From NCBI GenBank assembly GCA_000466585.1, contig KE993467.1:31056-95055 (forward strand): 64,000 nt of DNA. The letters are read 5' to 3'. The notes beneath the pieces are model-generated. The model was given only the letters and a program-made list of their open reading frames with translations, was not told the DNA's origin and made no database searches. The stretch comes from Clostridiales bacterium oral taxon 876 str. F0540 (GTDB lineage Bacteria > Bacillota > Clostridia > Clostridiales > Clostridiaceae). The position numbers and the translations under genes were made by a program. Positions 34,111-41,659 of this stretch are shown here, piece after piece; positions within the stretch are counted from its first letter, which is position 1; every line of letters begins with the position of its first letter.

Positions 34111-35113
34111 TGGAGTTTTACTTATTACTATAGCAGTAGTAATTCTAGCTTTAGCTTTTGATTTTATAAACGGCTTTCATGATACAGCAAATGCTATAGC
34201 TACCTCAGTATCCACTAGAGTGCTGACTCCAAGAGCTGCTATTTTAATGTCAGCAGTCTTAAATTTTATCGGTGCTTTTTTAAGTTCAGAAGTTGCTAAA
34301 ACTGTTGGTTCAGGTATTATAGATCCTAAGGCTGTAATTCCTGAAGTTGTTATTGCTGCTTTAATAGGAGCTATTATATGGAATCTTATTACATGGTATT
34401 TTGGTATTCCAAGCAGTTCTTCGCATGCTTTAATTGGTGGATTATTAGGTTCGGCTATAGTTTATAAATCAATGTCTTTAGAAGTTGTTAATTGGATGCA
34501 ATTATGGAATAAGATTATATTATGGCTTTTCTTATCTCCAGTAATAGGTTTTGCAGCAGGTTACATAATCATGATTGCTCTTCAATGGATATTAAGAAAG
34601 ACAAGACCTGTTACAGTTACTAAGGTGTTTTCAAAGGCGCAAATAGCTTCAGCAGCAGCTATGGCTTTAAACCATGGATTGAATGATGCACAAAAATCAA
34701 TGGGTATTATTACTATGGCATTGGTTAGTGCAGGTGCACTTACAAGCTTTTCAGTGCCTACCTGGGTTAAGTTTTCTTGTGCTTTAGCTATGGCTCTTGG
34801 TACATCTATAGGTGGCTGGAAGATTATAAAGACTATGGGACATAATATGGCAAAGCTTGCTCCGGTAAATGGCTTTGCAGCAGAAACAGGAGCAGCAGCC
34901 GTTATTTTTACAGCATCTATGATGCATGCACCTGTAAGTACAACTCATATAATTTCTACTTCAATAATGGGAGTAGGAGCGTCTAAAAGACTATCATCTG
35001 TTAGATGGACTGTAGCAAAGAATATTGTATGGGCATGGGTTTTAACAATACCAATCTGTGCTATAATATCCGGATTATCCATATTTGTTATTACTAGGGT
35101 TTTTGGATTATAA
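34103..35113 (+). CDS. pit: Low-affinity inorganic phosphate transporter, PiT family
   Basis: The 336-aa membrane protein has the duplicated PiT signature: DFINGFHDTANAIATSVSTRV near the N-terminus and ALNHGLNDAQKSMGIITMAL in the second half. About ten membrane segments are visible, with GIPSSSSHALIGGL and APVSTTHIISTSIMGVG as the paired re-entrant regions. It imports phosphate with protons or sodium, probably as a metal-phosphate complex. It is coupled to DUF47 upstream and followed by a strong hairpin. Confidence 0.94.
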   Translation: MPSGVLLITIAVVILALAFDFINGFHDTANAIATSVSTRVLTPRAAILMSAVLNFIGAFLSSEVAKTVGSGIIDPKAVIPEVVIAALIGAIIWNLITWYFGIPSSSSHALIGGLLGSAIVYKSMSLEVVNWMQLWNKIILWLFLSPVIGFAAGYIIMIALQWILRKTRPVTVTKVFSKAQIASAAAMALNHGLNDAQKSMGIITMALVSAGALTSFSVPTWVKFSCALAMALGTSIGGWKIIKTMGHNMAKLAPVNGFAAETGAAAVIFTASMMHAPVSTTHIISTSIMGVGASKRLSSVRWTVAKNIVWAWVLTIPICAIISGLSIFVITRVFGL

Positions 35114-35115
35114 TA

Positions 35116-35180
35116 GAAAGTTTTTAAAGGCACCGGAAAATTTATAATTTTCCGATGCCTTTAAAAAAGCTTTCTTTTTT
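35116..35180 (+). terminator. Terminator of the DUF47-pit operon
   Basis: A long hairpin with a 22-bp stem containing one mismatch (arms 35121-35142 and 35146-35167), extended by GAAAG/CTTTC, and followed by a run of Ts. Confidence 0.88.
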
Positions 35181-35302
35181 TACTTTAACTGTCATAAAAA
35201 CTATTAGACTTTTTATATAATTTAAAGTAAAATAAAAATGTTGCTCTTTTTTAAAAATAATATCTGAATCAATTTCACTGGTAATTTAGGGGAGGTTATT
35301 TA

Positions 35303-35854
35303 ATGAGTTTTTTTTCTTTGTTAACAATTGCTCTGGCATTATCTCTTGATGCTTTTGGAGTAGCTGTATGTATTGGGCTTAACAATCAGGTTAGAAGGAA
35401 TAATAAATATTTATTTGCATTATCTTTTGGATTTTTTCAATTCTTTTTCTCTTTAATAGGGGCTTACGCAGGATTTTTATTTAATACATATGTAGCTAGT
35501 GTGCCTGAAGTTATTGGTGGAGTAGTCATAGCATTGGTTGGTGCATTAATGATTAAAGAGGGATATGAAAATAAGGGTGAGTGTCCGCTAATAAAACCGA
35601 GCATGTACATAATACTTGGGATGTCTGTAAGTATAGATGCAATGGTTGTTGGTTTTACCGCTTTAGACCATATTAAAAGTGTAGCAGCAGTAGTTACAGA
35701 TACTTTATTCATAGGAATAGTTACATTAATAATTTCCCTTGGAGCTTTTCTACTATCAAGATATTTAAAAAGAGTAAATGCCATAGGAAAATATGCAGAT
35801 TACCTAGGAGGCGTAATACTTATTATTTTTGGACTTAAAATGATATTTTTTTAA
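35303..35854 (+). CDS. mntP: Manganese efflux pump MntP family
   Basis: The 183-aa membrane protein has six segments and the MntP (DUF204) Asp motifs: SLDAFGVAVCIGL in the first helix and SIDAMVVGFT in the fourth. These acidic residues bind the metal in characterised MntP. It exports Mn2+ and protects against manganese overload. GGGGAGG precedes the ATG. I find no yybP-ykoY manganese riboswitch in the 120 nt upstream, so control is probably by another means. It is a single gene in a block of ion-transport genes. Confidence 0.9.
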   Translation: MSFFSLLTIALALSLDAFGVAVCIGLNNQVRRNNKYLFALSFGFFQFFFSLIGAYAGFLFNTYVASVPEVIGGVVIALVGALMIKEGYENKGECPLIKPSMYIILGMSVSIDAMVVGFTALDHIKSVAAVVTDTLFIGIVTLIISLGAFLLSRYLKRVNAIGKYADYLGGVILIIFGLKMIFF

Positions 35855-35990
35855 AATTCATATTAATGAGGTTATTATTTGTTTTGCTTAGCATTACAAT
35901 TGATAACCTTTAAATTTTTATATTTATAAGATTTATGGTAATATTATATTTATACGGTTTTATACTTTTGTTTTTTAGGTGGTGGAAAAT

Positions 35991-37286
35991 TTGATTTTTG
36001 AGATAATTATACTTGTTATCTTAATAGGAATAAACGCTTTTTTTGCAGCTGCGGAAATAAGTGTAGTGTCCTTACGAGAGATACCTTTAGAGAAAAAAGC
36101 AAGTGAAGGGGATAAAAAAGCCGAGCAGCTTTTAAATATTATAAAAGAACCAAGCAAGTTTTTAGCAACTATACAAGTGGGCGTTACTTTGGCAAGCTTT
36201 TTCACTTCAGCATCAGCTGCTGTCGGCTTGTCAAAAGTATTGGAAGAAGTTTTGGCAAAAAGCAGCATAGCATTCTTAGCAAAATTTGCTTCTACAATAT
36301 CCTTTGTATTTATAACTATTTTAATATCTTTCATTTCTCTTTTATTTGGAGAGTTGATTCCCAAAAGGCTTGCTCTTAGAAGGTCTGAGCTTATAGCATC
36401 CAAATCAGTGGGAGTAATTAAGGTTATCGATATAATTGCTAAGCCGTTGGTAGTTGCATTAACAAAAGCAACTAATTTCTTTGTAAATCTTATTTCTGGT
36501 TCAGAAAATGAAGATGATGATCAGATAACTGAAGAAGAAATTAGAATGATGATCAACGTTGGTGAAGAAAGAGGTATATTCAGAAAAGCAGAAACTGAAA
36601 TGATAAACAGCATATTTCAGTTTGATGATACTACAGTAAGCGATGTCATGACTCCAAGACCGGATATTATTGCACTTGATATAGAAAGCGGCTTTGATGA
36701 AACTCTTAAGGTAATTATAGAGGAAAAGTATTCCAGAATTCCTATATATGAAGACAGTATTGACAATATAATTGGAATTCTTTATACAAAGGATATCATT
36801 GATTATATGGCTTTTAATAGTGAGCAGGATAAATTCAGCTTAAAAAATTTTATTAAAGAGCCTTATTTTGTAACAGAATATATGAAAATTGATATGCTTT
36901 TAAAAGAGATGCAGAAAAGAAGTATGCATATAAGTATTGTAATTGATGAATACGGGACTACAGCAGGCCTTATTACAATTGAGGATATGCTGGAAGAGAT
37001 AGTTGGAAACATTTATGATGAATATGATGAAATGGAAGTAGAAATAGCTATAAAGGGTGAAAATGAGTTTGAAGTTGACGGCGGAATAAATATGAGCGAA
37101 CTAAACGAACTTTTAGAATCAGATTATGAAGAAAACTATGATACAGTAAGCGGCCTTATGCTTGATTACTTTGGAAGATTCCCTAAAAAAGGCGAAAGCA
37201 TAATTATTGATGATTATAAGTTTACAATACTTGAGATAGACAATAGGCGAATTAAGAAGATACTCGTTAAAAAGCAAGGTGAATAA
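35991..37286 (+). CDS. CNNM/CorC-like transporter with DUF21, CBS pair and CorC_HlyC domain
   Basis: The 431-aa protein has a DUF21 membrane domain (about residues 1-180, three to four segments, with FGELIPKRLALR), a pair of CBS domains (VMTPRPDIIALD; YGTTAGLITIEDMLEEIVG) and a C-terminal CorC_HlyC domain. The family is often named hemolysin but acts in Mg2+/Co2+ transport or its control. AGGTGG at 35977-35982 puts the best start at TTG 35991; the GTGs at 35979 and 35982 lie on the ribosome site itself. Next to mntP and a Fur regulator it fits a metal-homeostasis block. Confidence 0.9.
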   Translation: MIFEIIILVILIGINAFFAAAEISVVSLREIPLEKKASEGDKKAEQLLNIIKEPSKFLATIQVGVTLASFFTSASAAVGLSKVLEEVLAKSSIAFLAKFASTISFVFITILISFISLLFGELIPKRLALRRSELIASKSVGVIKVIDIIAKPLVVALTKATNFFVNLISGSENEDDDQITEEEIRMMINVGEERGIFRKAETEMINSIFQFDDTTVSDVMTPRPDIIALDIESGFDETLKVIIEEKYSRIPIYEDSIDNIIGILYTKDIIDYMAFNSEQDKFSLKNFIKEPYFVTEYMKIDMLLKEMQKRSMHISIVIDEYGTTAGLITIEDMLEEIVGNIYDEYDEMEVEIAIKGENEFEVDGGINMSELNELLESDYEENYDTVSGLMLDYFGRFPKKGESIIIDDYKFTILEIDNRRIKKILVKKQGE

Positions 37287-37316
37287 AAAAACTTATTATT
37301 TTTATACACAATGTGC

Positions 37317-37337
37317 TATAATATTACCATAATATTA
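37317..37337 (+). promoter_or_regulatory. Promoter -10 and candidate autoregulatory site of the Fur-family gene
   Basis: TATAAT at 37317-37322 overlaps TAATATTA-CCA-TAATATTA (37319-37337), an 8-3-8 inverted repeat of the 19-nt size typical for Fur-family boxes. Binding there would block the promoter, so autorepression is likely. Confidence 0.5.
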
Positions 37338-37351
37338 AGTGTGGTGATAAC

Positions 37352-37768
37352 ATGGACTTAGAGACTTATCTTAGAAAATCCAATATAAAGATAACTAAAG
37401 GAAGACTAAATATATTGCAAATATTATTAAATAGTGAAGATGCTTTAAGTGTAGATTATATATATGAGCAGTGCAGAAAAAAGGAGCTACCTATAGATCT
37501 TTCAACTGTTTATAGAACAATGGATATGTTTGAAAATAAAAGTCTGGTAGATAAGTTTGACTTAGGTGATGGAAAATACAACTATAAACTTAAGAAGGAA
37601 ATTCATAAGCATACGCTTGAATGCTGTCTATGTCATAAGGAAGTAGAAATAGACTGTCCTATGGTACAAATTGAACAAATAATTAAAAATAAGACGGGCT
37701 TTACATTGATGGAGCATGAACTAAAGATTAAAGGGGTTTGTGATGAATGTAAAAGCGCATCAAAATAA
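37352..37768 (+). CDS. Fur-family metalloregulator (possibly Zur)
   Basis: The 138-aa repressor has an N-terminal winged helix (LSTVYRTMDMF recognition region, residues 50-60) and a C-terminal dimer domain with two CxxC pairs, C91/C94 and C130/C133, forming the structural zinc site; H85 and H87 lie before them. It could sense iron, zinc or peroxide. The convergent neighbours encode a zinc/manganese-type ABC transporter, so Zur is the best guess. Its start is ATG 37352 in GTGGTGATAACATG with only a modest ribosome site. It is transcribed alone and ends in a hairpin shared with the transporter. Confidence 0.9.
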   Translation: MDLETYLRKSNIKITKGRLNILQILLNSEDALSVDYIYEQCRKKELPIDLSTVYRTMDMFENKSLVDKFDLGDGKYNYKLKKEIHKHTLECCLCHKEVEIDCPMVQIEQIIKNKTGFTLMEHELKIKGVCDECKSASK

Positions 37769-37809
37769 AAAGAGTAAAAGCTTTAGCTGCTTCTACTCTT
37801 TTGTTTTTT
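37768..37809. terminator. Bidirectional terminator between Fur-family gene and ABC permease gene
   Basis: A 9-bp stem AAAAGAGTA / TACTCTTTT with a 17-nt loop that can fold further, followed by TTTTGTTTTTT on the plus strand and TTTTTATTTT on the minus strand. Confidence 0.8.
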
Positions 37810-37816
37810 CCATATT

Positions 37817-38620
37817 TTAATGCATATTTTTAAATACTGCACCTTTAATAAATAAAATTATTACCAGTACTAAAACTGACACTAATGCTATTGTTCCGCC
37901 CGGAGCACTGTTTATATAATATGAGGATATTAAACCTAGGATAATATCTATAAAGCCAAATAAAATTGAGTACAGCATGGTGCTTTTAAAACCTTTGTTT
38001 AGCTGAAGAGCTGATGCTACCGGAATAACAATCATAGATGAAATAACTAAAATACCCATAATTCTAATAGAAACAGCAATTGTAGCTCCAACTAATAGTG
38101 TAAATATATAATTAATAAGTTTTACATTAATTCCTGTTATGGAAGCACCTTCTTCATCAAAGGTTATGTAAAGCATTTTATTATATAGGAACAATAATAA
38201 TATAATTGAAATAACACTCAATATTGATATCAAATAAAGATCAGAAGTTGATACGGTTAGAATGCTTCCAAATAGATACGTATTAACATTTGCACCGGAT
38301 TTTCCTGTACTTATAAGCAAAATTGCAACACCAATGCTAAAGGTAAGTACTATAGACATAACAATCTCAGCATATTTTTTATAATAATTTCTTAAAAATT
38401 CAATTATGATTCCGCAAATTGAAGTAAATATAAATGCACTGAGCAATGGGTTAAATCCAAAAATAAGTCCAATTGCAATACCGGCAAAGGATGAATGTGA
38501 TAAAGTGTCACCCATCATAGAATATCTTCTCAAAACAAGAAATACTCCAACTAAAGGACATAAAACAGATATCAAAATACCCGCAATAAGAGCATTTTGC
38601 ATAAAGCTATATTCAAGCAT
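37817..38620 (-). CDS. Metal ABC transporter permease (ZnuB/MntB-like, ABC-3 family)
   Basis: The 267-aa membrane protein has about eight segments and the ABC-3 family wording: AGILISVLCPLVGVFLVLRRYSMMGDTLSHSSFAGIAIG near the N-terminus and a GEEGAS-like FDEEGASITGI loop. Permeases of this family import zinc or manganese. I start it at ATG 38620, with GGAGG just upstream; a frame from 38650 would add ten residues ahead of that site. It follows the ATPase gene by 51 nt. No solute-binding protein gene is in this operon. Confidence 0.9.
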   Translation of the reverse strand: MLEYSFMQNALIAGILISVLCPLVGVFLVLRRYSMMGDTLSHSSFAGIAIGLIFGFNPLLSAFIFTSICGIIIEFLRNYYKKYAEIVMSIVLTFSIGVAILLISTGKSGANVNTYLFGSILTVSTSDLYLISILSVISIILLLFLYNKMLYITFDEEGASITGINVKLINYIFTLLVGATIAVSIRIMGILVISSMIVIPVASALQLNKGFKSTMLYSILFGFIDIILGLISSYYINSAPGGTIALVSVLVLVIILFIKGAVFKNMH

Positions 38621-38671
38621 ATTTTCCTCCAAACTAAACTTTAAAAACAATAAATTCTTATATATAAATTC

Positions 38672-39319
38672 CTAAATTCTTAAATTCTTATATTCCTCAG
38701 CAGTATAAAGTGTACCACTACCTTTTTCAAGTTTAAATATATGCGTAGAGTTTTCCAGAGCTGCAGTAAGATTGTGCTCTATTGAAATAACAGTAACTTT
38801 ATGTTTTATATTGAGCTCTTTTAAAATTTGATAAATTTCTTTTTGACTCATAATATCTATGCCTGTTGAAGGTTCATCCAGCACCAGCAATTTTGGTACT
38901 GACATAATAGATCTGGCAATGAATATTTTTTGCTGCTGTCCGCCGGATAGCTTGCCTATCAGCGAGTTTTTATATTCTAACATGCCAACCTTTTTTAAGG
39001 AATCAGTTATTAAAGATTTATCCTTCAATTTTATGGCTTTCATATGGCAGCTAAGCATTTCATATACAGTAATAGGAAACTGCGAATTGTAACTTTCCAT
39101 TCTCTGAGGAACATATCCAATTTTATTGGTATCAATTGCAATACTTCCGGAATTGGGTTTTAGAAAGCCAAGAATAAGTTTTACAAAGGTACTTTTAGCA
39201 CTTCCGTTTTCCCCTAATATGGAAACATAGGAACCATCTTCAATGTGAAGATTTATGTTGTCCAATATAAAAGGAGAAGAAGGGTTATAAGAAAAACATA
39301 AATTATTAACCTTTAACAT
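38672..39319 (-). CDS. Metal ABC transporter ATP-binding protein (ZnuC/MntA-like)
   Basis: The 215-aa ATPase has Walker A GENGSAKSTF (with Ala where most have Gly), LSGGQQQ signature, Walker B LLVLDEPSTGID and the switch histidine in SIEHN. It is paired with the ABC-3 permease encoded downstream. With the nearby Fur-family regulator the likely cargo is zinc. A Fur-like palindrome lies about 95-110 nt upstream of its start. GGAGAATG before the ATG gives a fair ribosome site. Confidence 0.9.
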   Translation of the reverse strand: MLKVNNLCFSYNPSSPFILDNINLHIEDGSYVSILGENGSAKSTFVKLILGFLKPNSGSIAIDTNKIGYVPQRMESYNSQFPITVYEMLSCHMKAIKLKDKSLITDSLKKVGMLEYKNSLIGKLSGGQQQKIFIARSIMSVPKLLVLDEPSTGIDIMSQKEIYQILKELNIKHKVTVISIEHNLTAALENSTHIFKLEKGSGTLYTAEEYKNLRI

Positions 39320-39412
39320 ATATTATCATTCTCCAAATCTAATTTTTACTAAAATTAGTTTTCTGTTTAAATTATTAACCAAAATAAGCACAAATATAAT
39401 TATATAACTAAA

Positions 39413-39427
39413 TGCGAATTATTTGCA
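39413..39427 (-). promoter_or_regulatory. Candidate Fur/Zur-type operator of the metal ABC genes
   Basis: TGCGAAT-T-ATTTGCA is a 7-1-7 inverted repeat with one mismatch, the architecture typical for Fur-family sites. It lies upstream of the ABC ATPase gene and downstream of the terminator of the preceding minus-strand gene, so it should concern the ABC operon. Confidence 0.45.
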
Positions 39428-39452
39428 ATATCTAAATGCATTATAAATTTAA

Positions 39453-39476
39453 AACAGGTCAAATTTTTGACCTGTT
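39453..39476 (-). terminator. Terminator of the 106-aa protein gene
   Basis: An 11-bp perfect stem (AACAGGTCAAA and complement) with a 2-nt centre, followed on the minus strand by TTTTAAATTT. It overlaps the stop codon. Confidence 0.75.
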
Positions 39477-39795
39477 AAAGCTTTGCACTATATATATTTT
39501 TAACTCTCCAAATACCGCTTTTAGTTTTTTCCAGAAATACTTTATATTTTACATTCTTATGAGGAGATTTGCTTTCCATACCTGAAACACTCATAACAGC
39601 AATATCACCGTCAGAGAAACTCAATTTGATATCATCAACTTTATACAGCTTGTATTTATTAAATAAACCAGAAGTAACATATTTTTGCACTGTATAATCC
39701 AGGTCTCTATATTTATTTACACTATAACGGTATCTGGCTCCCCCAATGGCAAAAATAATTAGCACTGCAATAATTATAGGAACTATTTTTTTCAT
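39475..39795 (-). CDS. Hypothetical membrane-anchored protein
   Basis: The 106-aa protein has one N-terminal hydrophobic segment (about residues 4-20, IVPIIIAVLIIFAIGG), followed by a basic region and a beta-rich domain of about 75 residues that ends GIWRVKNIYSAKL. The latter resembles small NTF2-like or DUF4878-type extracytoplasmic domains, but I cannot assign it. It probably faces the outside. It is transcribed alone, with an AGGTAAGCC region before the ATG. No function is proposed. Confidence 0.65.
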   Translation of the reverse strand: MKKIVPIIIAVLIIFAIGGARYRYSVNKYRDLDYTVQKYVTSGLFNKYKLYKVDDIKLSFSDGDIAVMSVSGMESKSPHKNVKYKVFLEKTKSGIWRVKNIYSAKL

Positions 39796-40028
39796 GGCTT
39801 ACCTCTATTTCCATAATATTGTTTACAATATAATAATAACCAAAAAATGTAAATTAGTAAAGTAGAATATAGATAGAGTCCAAATTAAAGTTATTGAAGG
39901 TTTTACTCTAAAGTTCGCTAGACTTAATAGTACTGCGGTCATTTTGTTCGTAAAATTATTAAATTGTTTAAAAATCATAAATCTGTGTTATTATATTTAT
40001 AGATATTTTACTAGAGAGGATGATAGTA

Positions 40029-40427
40029 TTGGAATTTTCATCATTAGTTTTAATGGAGAGAGATAAAGAAACAAATTTTTTTGTTAAAGAACTGGGCAGC
40101 TATGAAGTAGGAGATGGTGCTTCATATGTAACGAAGTTCTATTATGATGGGGATAAGGTTAATATGTTTTTTGATACAAATAGAGATGTTGAAGAATGGG
40201 AATATTCTGCTATATACGATTTGTTTAATTTGGAGGCCTTCGAGAAGGCTGGGTTTACAATAGAAGAAGTTGATGATGAATATAATCCAACCTGGGCATT
40301 AAAATTTAATTACATAGAAGATCACAATGAGATGACTGAAAAAATAAATATTGCCTGTGAGTTAATTGAGGATGAAATAGAAAAGGTATCTAATGACATA
40401 AAGGGTAAAGAAGACAGCTATAAATAA
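40029..40427 (+). CDS. DUF6762 family protein
   Basis: The 132-aa acidic protein (EFSSLVLMERDKETNFFVKELGSYE at the N-terminus, several EExx stretches later) matches what I know as the clostridial DUF6762 family of unknown function. It has no membrane segment and no signal peptide. TTG 40029 is the likely start, since AGAGG lies 9 nt upstream; ATG 40020 is too close to it. A strong terminator follows, so it is a single gene. Confidence 0.75.
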   Translation: MEFSSLVLMERDKETNFFVKELGSYEVGDGASYVTKFYYDGDKVNMFFDTNRDVEEWEYSAIYDLFNLEAFEKAGFTIEEVDDEYNPTWALKFNYIEDHNEMTEKINIACELIEDEIEKVSNDIKGKEDSYK

Positions 40428-40440
40428 AAAACATATAATT

Positions 40441-40469
40441 GATTCCAATGACAACATTGGAATCTTTTT
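40441..40469 (+). terminator. Terminator of the DUF6762 gene
   Basis: A 10-bp perfect stem GATTCCAATG / CATTGGAATC with a 4-nt loop and five Ts. Confidence 0.9.
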
Positions 40470-40571
40470 GCATTTGTAAGGTTATGTGGTTTTTTGCAAA
40501 AAAATGCTGAAATAAAACACACTACATAGTATAATAATATGTGTCAACTAAAGAAGGCAAAGAGGTGACTT

Positions 40572-41633
40572 ATGAGGCTGGAATTCATTGATAGAGTGAA
40601 AGAAAATGAAATATTAGGTAAAAATATATTGACAAGTGATGGTAAAGTATTATTAAGAGCTGGAGTCAAATTAAACAGACGATATATGGATAAGCTTAAG
40701 TCACTTGGAGTTTTTTTTGTATATGTAGAAGATGATAGGCTTGATGATGTTATGGTAGAAGATAATAGATTAGCTGAATTAAAGCAGGTAACAATGAAAA
40801 ACATGTCAAGGATAATGAGAAATATACATAGCTGCAACAAGAAGGAAGTTAAGGATTCCCTAGATACTGTAGAAGATTTGGTTGATTATATTATTGATAT
40901 GGGAGATGTAAACAAAAGTTTATATGATATACAAACTTATGATAATTATACTTTTGTACACTCGTTGGATACATGTATTATGGCATCATTTTTAGGTATA
41001 TCTCACGGATTTAGAGAAAAAGATTTAAAGGAACTTGCTATTGGAGCTATTCTTCATGATATAGGTAAAACTAAAATTTCAAATAAGATAATAACTAAAA
41101 GCGGACCTCTGACAAATGATGAATTTTCCGAAATTAAAAAACATCCTATTTATGGCGGAGAAATATTAAGAAAAAATATTAGAATACCTGAGAATGCTAT
41201 TAAGGCTGTGATGCAGCATCATGAGAGGATAGATGGAAGAGGATACCCATATAATCTTGTGGATAATGAAATATCAAGGTTTGGCAAGGTTGTGTGTGTG
41301 TGTGATGTTTATGATGCAGTAAGCAATGACAGAGTTTATAGAAGGAAATTCAGTCCTAATGAAGCATATGAGTTAATATTGTCGGGGAGCGGTACGGCTT
41401 TTGACAACGATGTAGTTAGAAGCTTTAGAGAAACCTTTGCAGTTTATCCCTTAGGTTGTTGTGTTAGATTATCTAACGGTGTTGAAGGATATGTTGTGAG
41501 ACAAAATAGAAACTTTCCAGATAGACCAGTACTTCGTGTACTTTATGAAAGTGAAACAAAAGCACCTATCCCATTTTATGAAATAGATTTATTGGAGCAT
41601 ACCAGTATTGTAATAGAGAGAATAGTATCATAA
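40572..41633 (+). CDS. HD-GYP domain protein, probable cyclic-di-GMP phosphodiesterase
   Basis: The 353-aa protein has an N-terminal region of about 120 residues without a named domain and an HD-GYP domain (about 130-290): HSLDTC, LHDIGKTKIS with the HD pair, HPIYGGEIL, and QHHERIDGRGYP with the GYP motif, then VCDVYDAVSNDR. All metal-binding residues appear present. It probably hydrolyses cyclic di-GMP. AGAGGTG precedes the ATG. A gene for a membrane protein with a degenerate GGDEF domain lies convergent, sharing the terminator. Confidence 0.92.
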   Translation: MRLEFIDRVKENEILGKNILTSDGKVLLRAGVKLNRRYMDKLKSLGVFFVYVEDDRLDDVMVEDNRLAELKQVTMKNMSRIMRNIHSCNKKEVKDSLDTVEDLVDYIIDMGDVNKSLYDIQTYDNYTFVHSLDTCIMASFLGISHGFREKDLKELAIGAILHDIGKTKISNKIITKSGPLTNDEFSEIKKHPIYGGEILRKNIRIPENAIKAVMQHHERIDGRGYPYNLVDNEISRFGKVVCVCDVYDAVSNDRVYRRKFSPNEAYELILSGSGTAFDNDVVRSFRETFAVYPLGCCVRLSNGVEGYVVRQNRNFPDRPVLRVLYESETKAPIPFYEIDLLEHTSIVIERIVS

Positions 41634-41659
41634 AAGCGCCTGGCTAAGAGGCGCTTTTA
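41631..41659. terminator. Bidirectional terminator
   Basis: An 11-bp stem TAAAAGCGCCT / AGGCGCTTTTA with a 7-nt loop between the convergent HD-GYP and degenerate GGDEF genes; it covers both stop codons. Confidence 0.8.

Noticed and set aside
35181..35302. Possible yybP-ykoY manganese riboswitch before mntP
   Set aside because: The conserved riboswitch sequences and paired elements are not visible in this short AT-rich stretch.
35975..36403. 142-codon open frame on the minus strand opposite the CNNM-like gene
   Set aside because: Shadow of the real gene; no ribosome binding site and no recognisable family.
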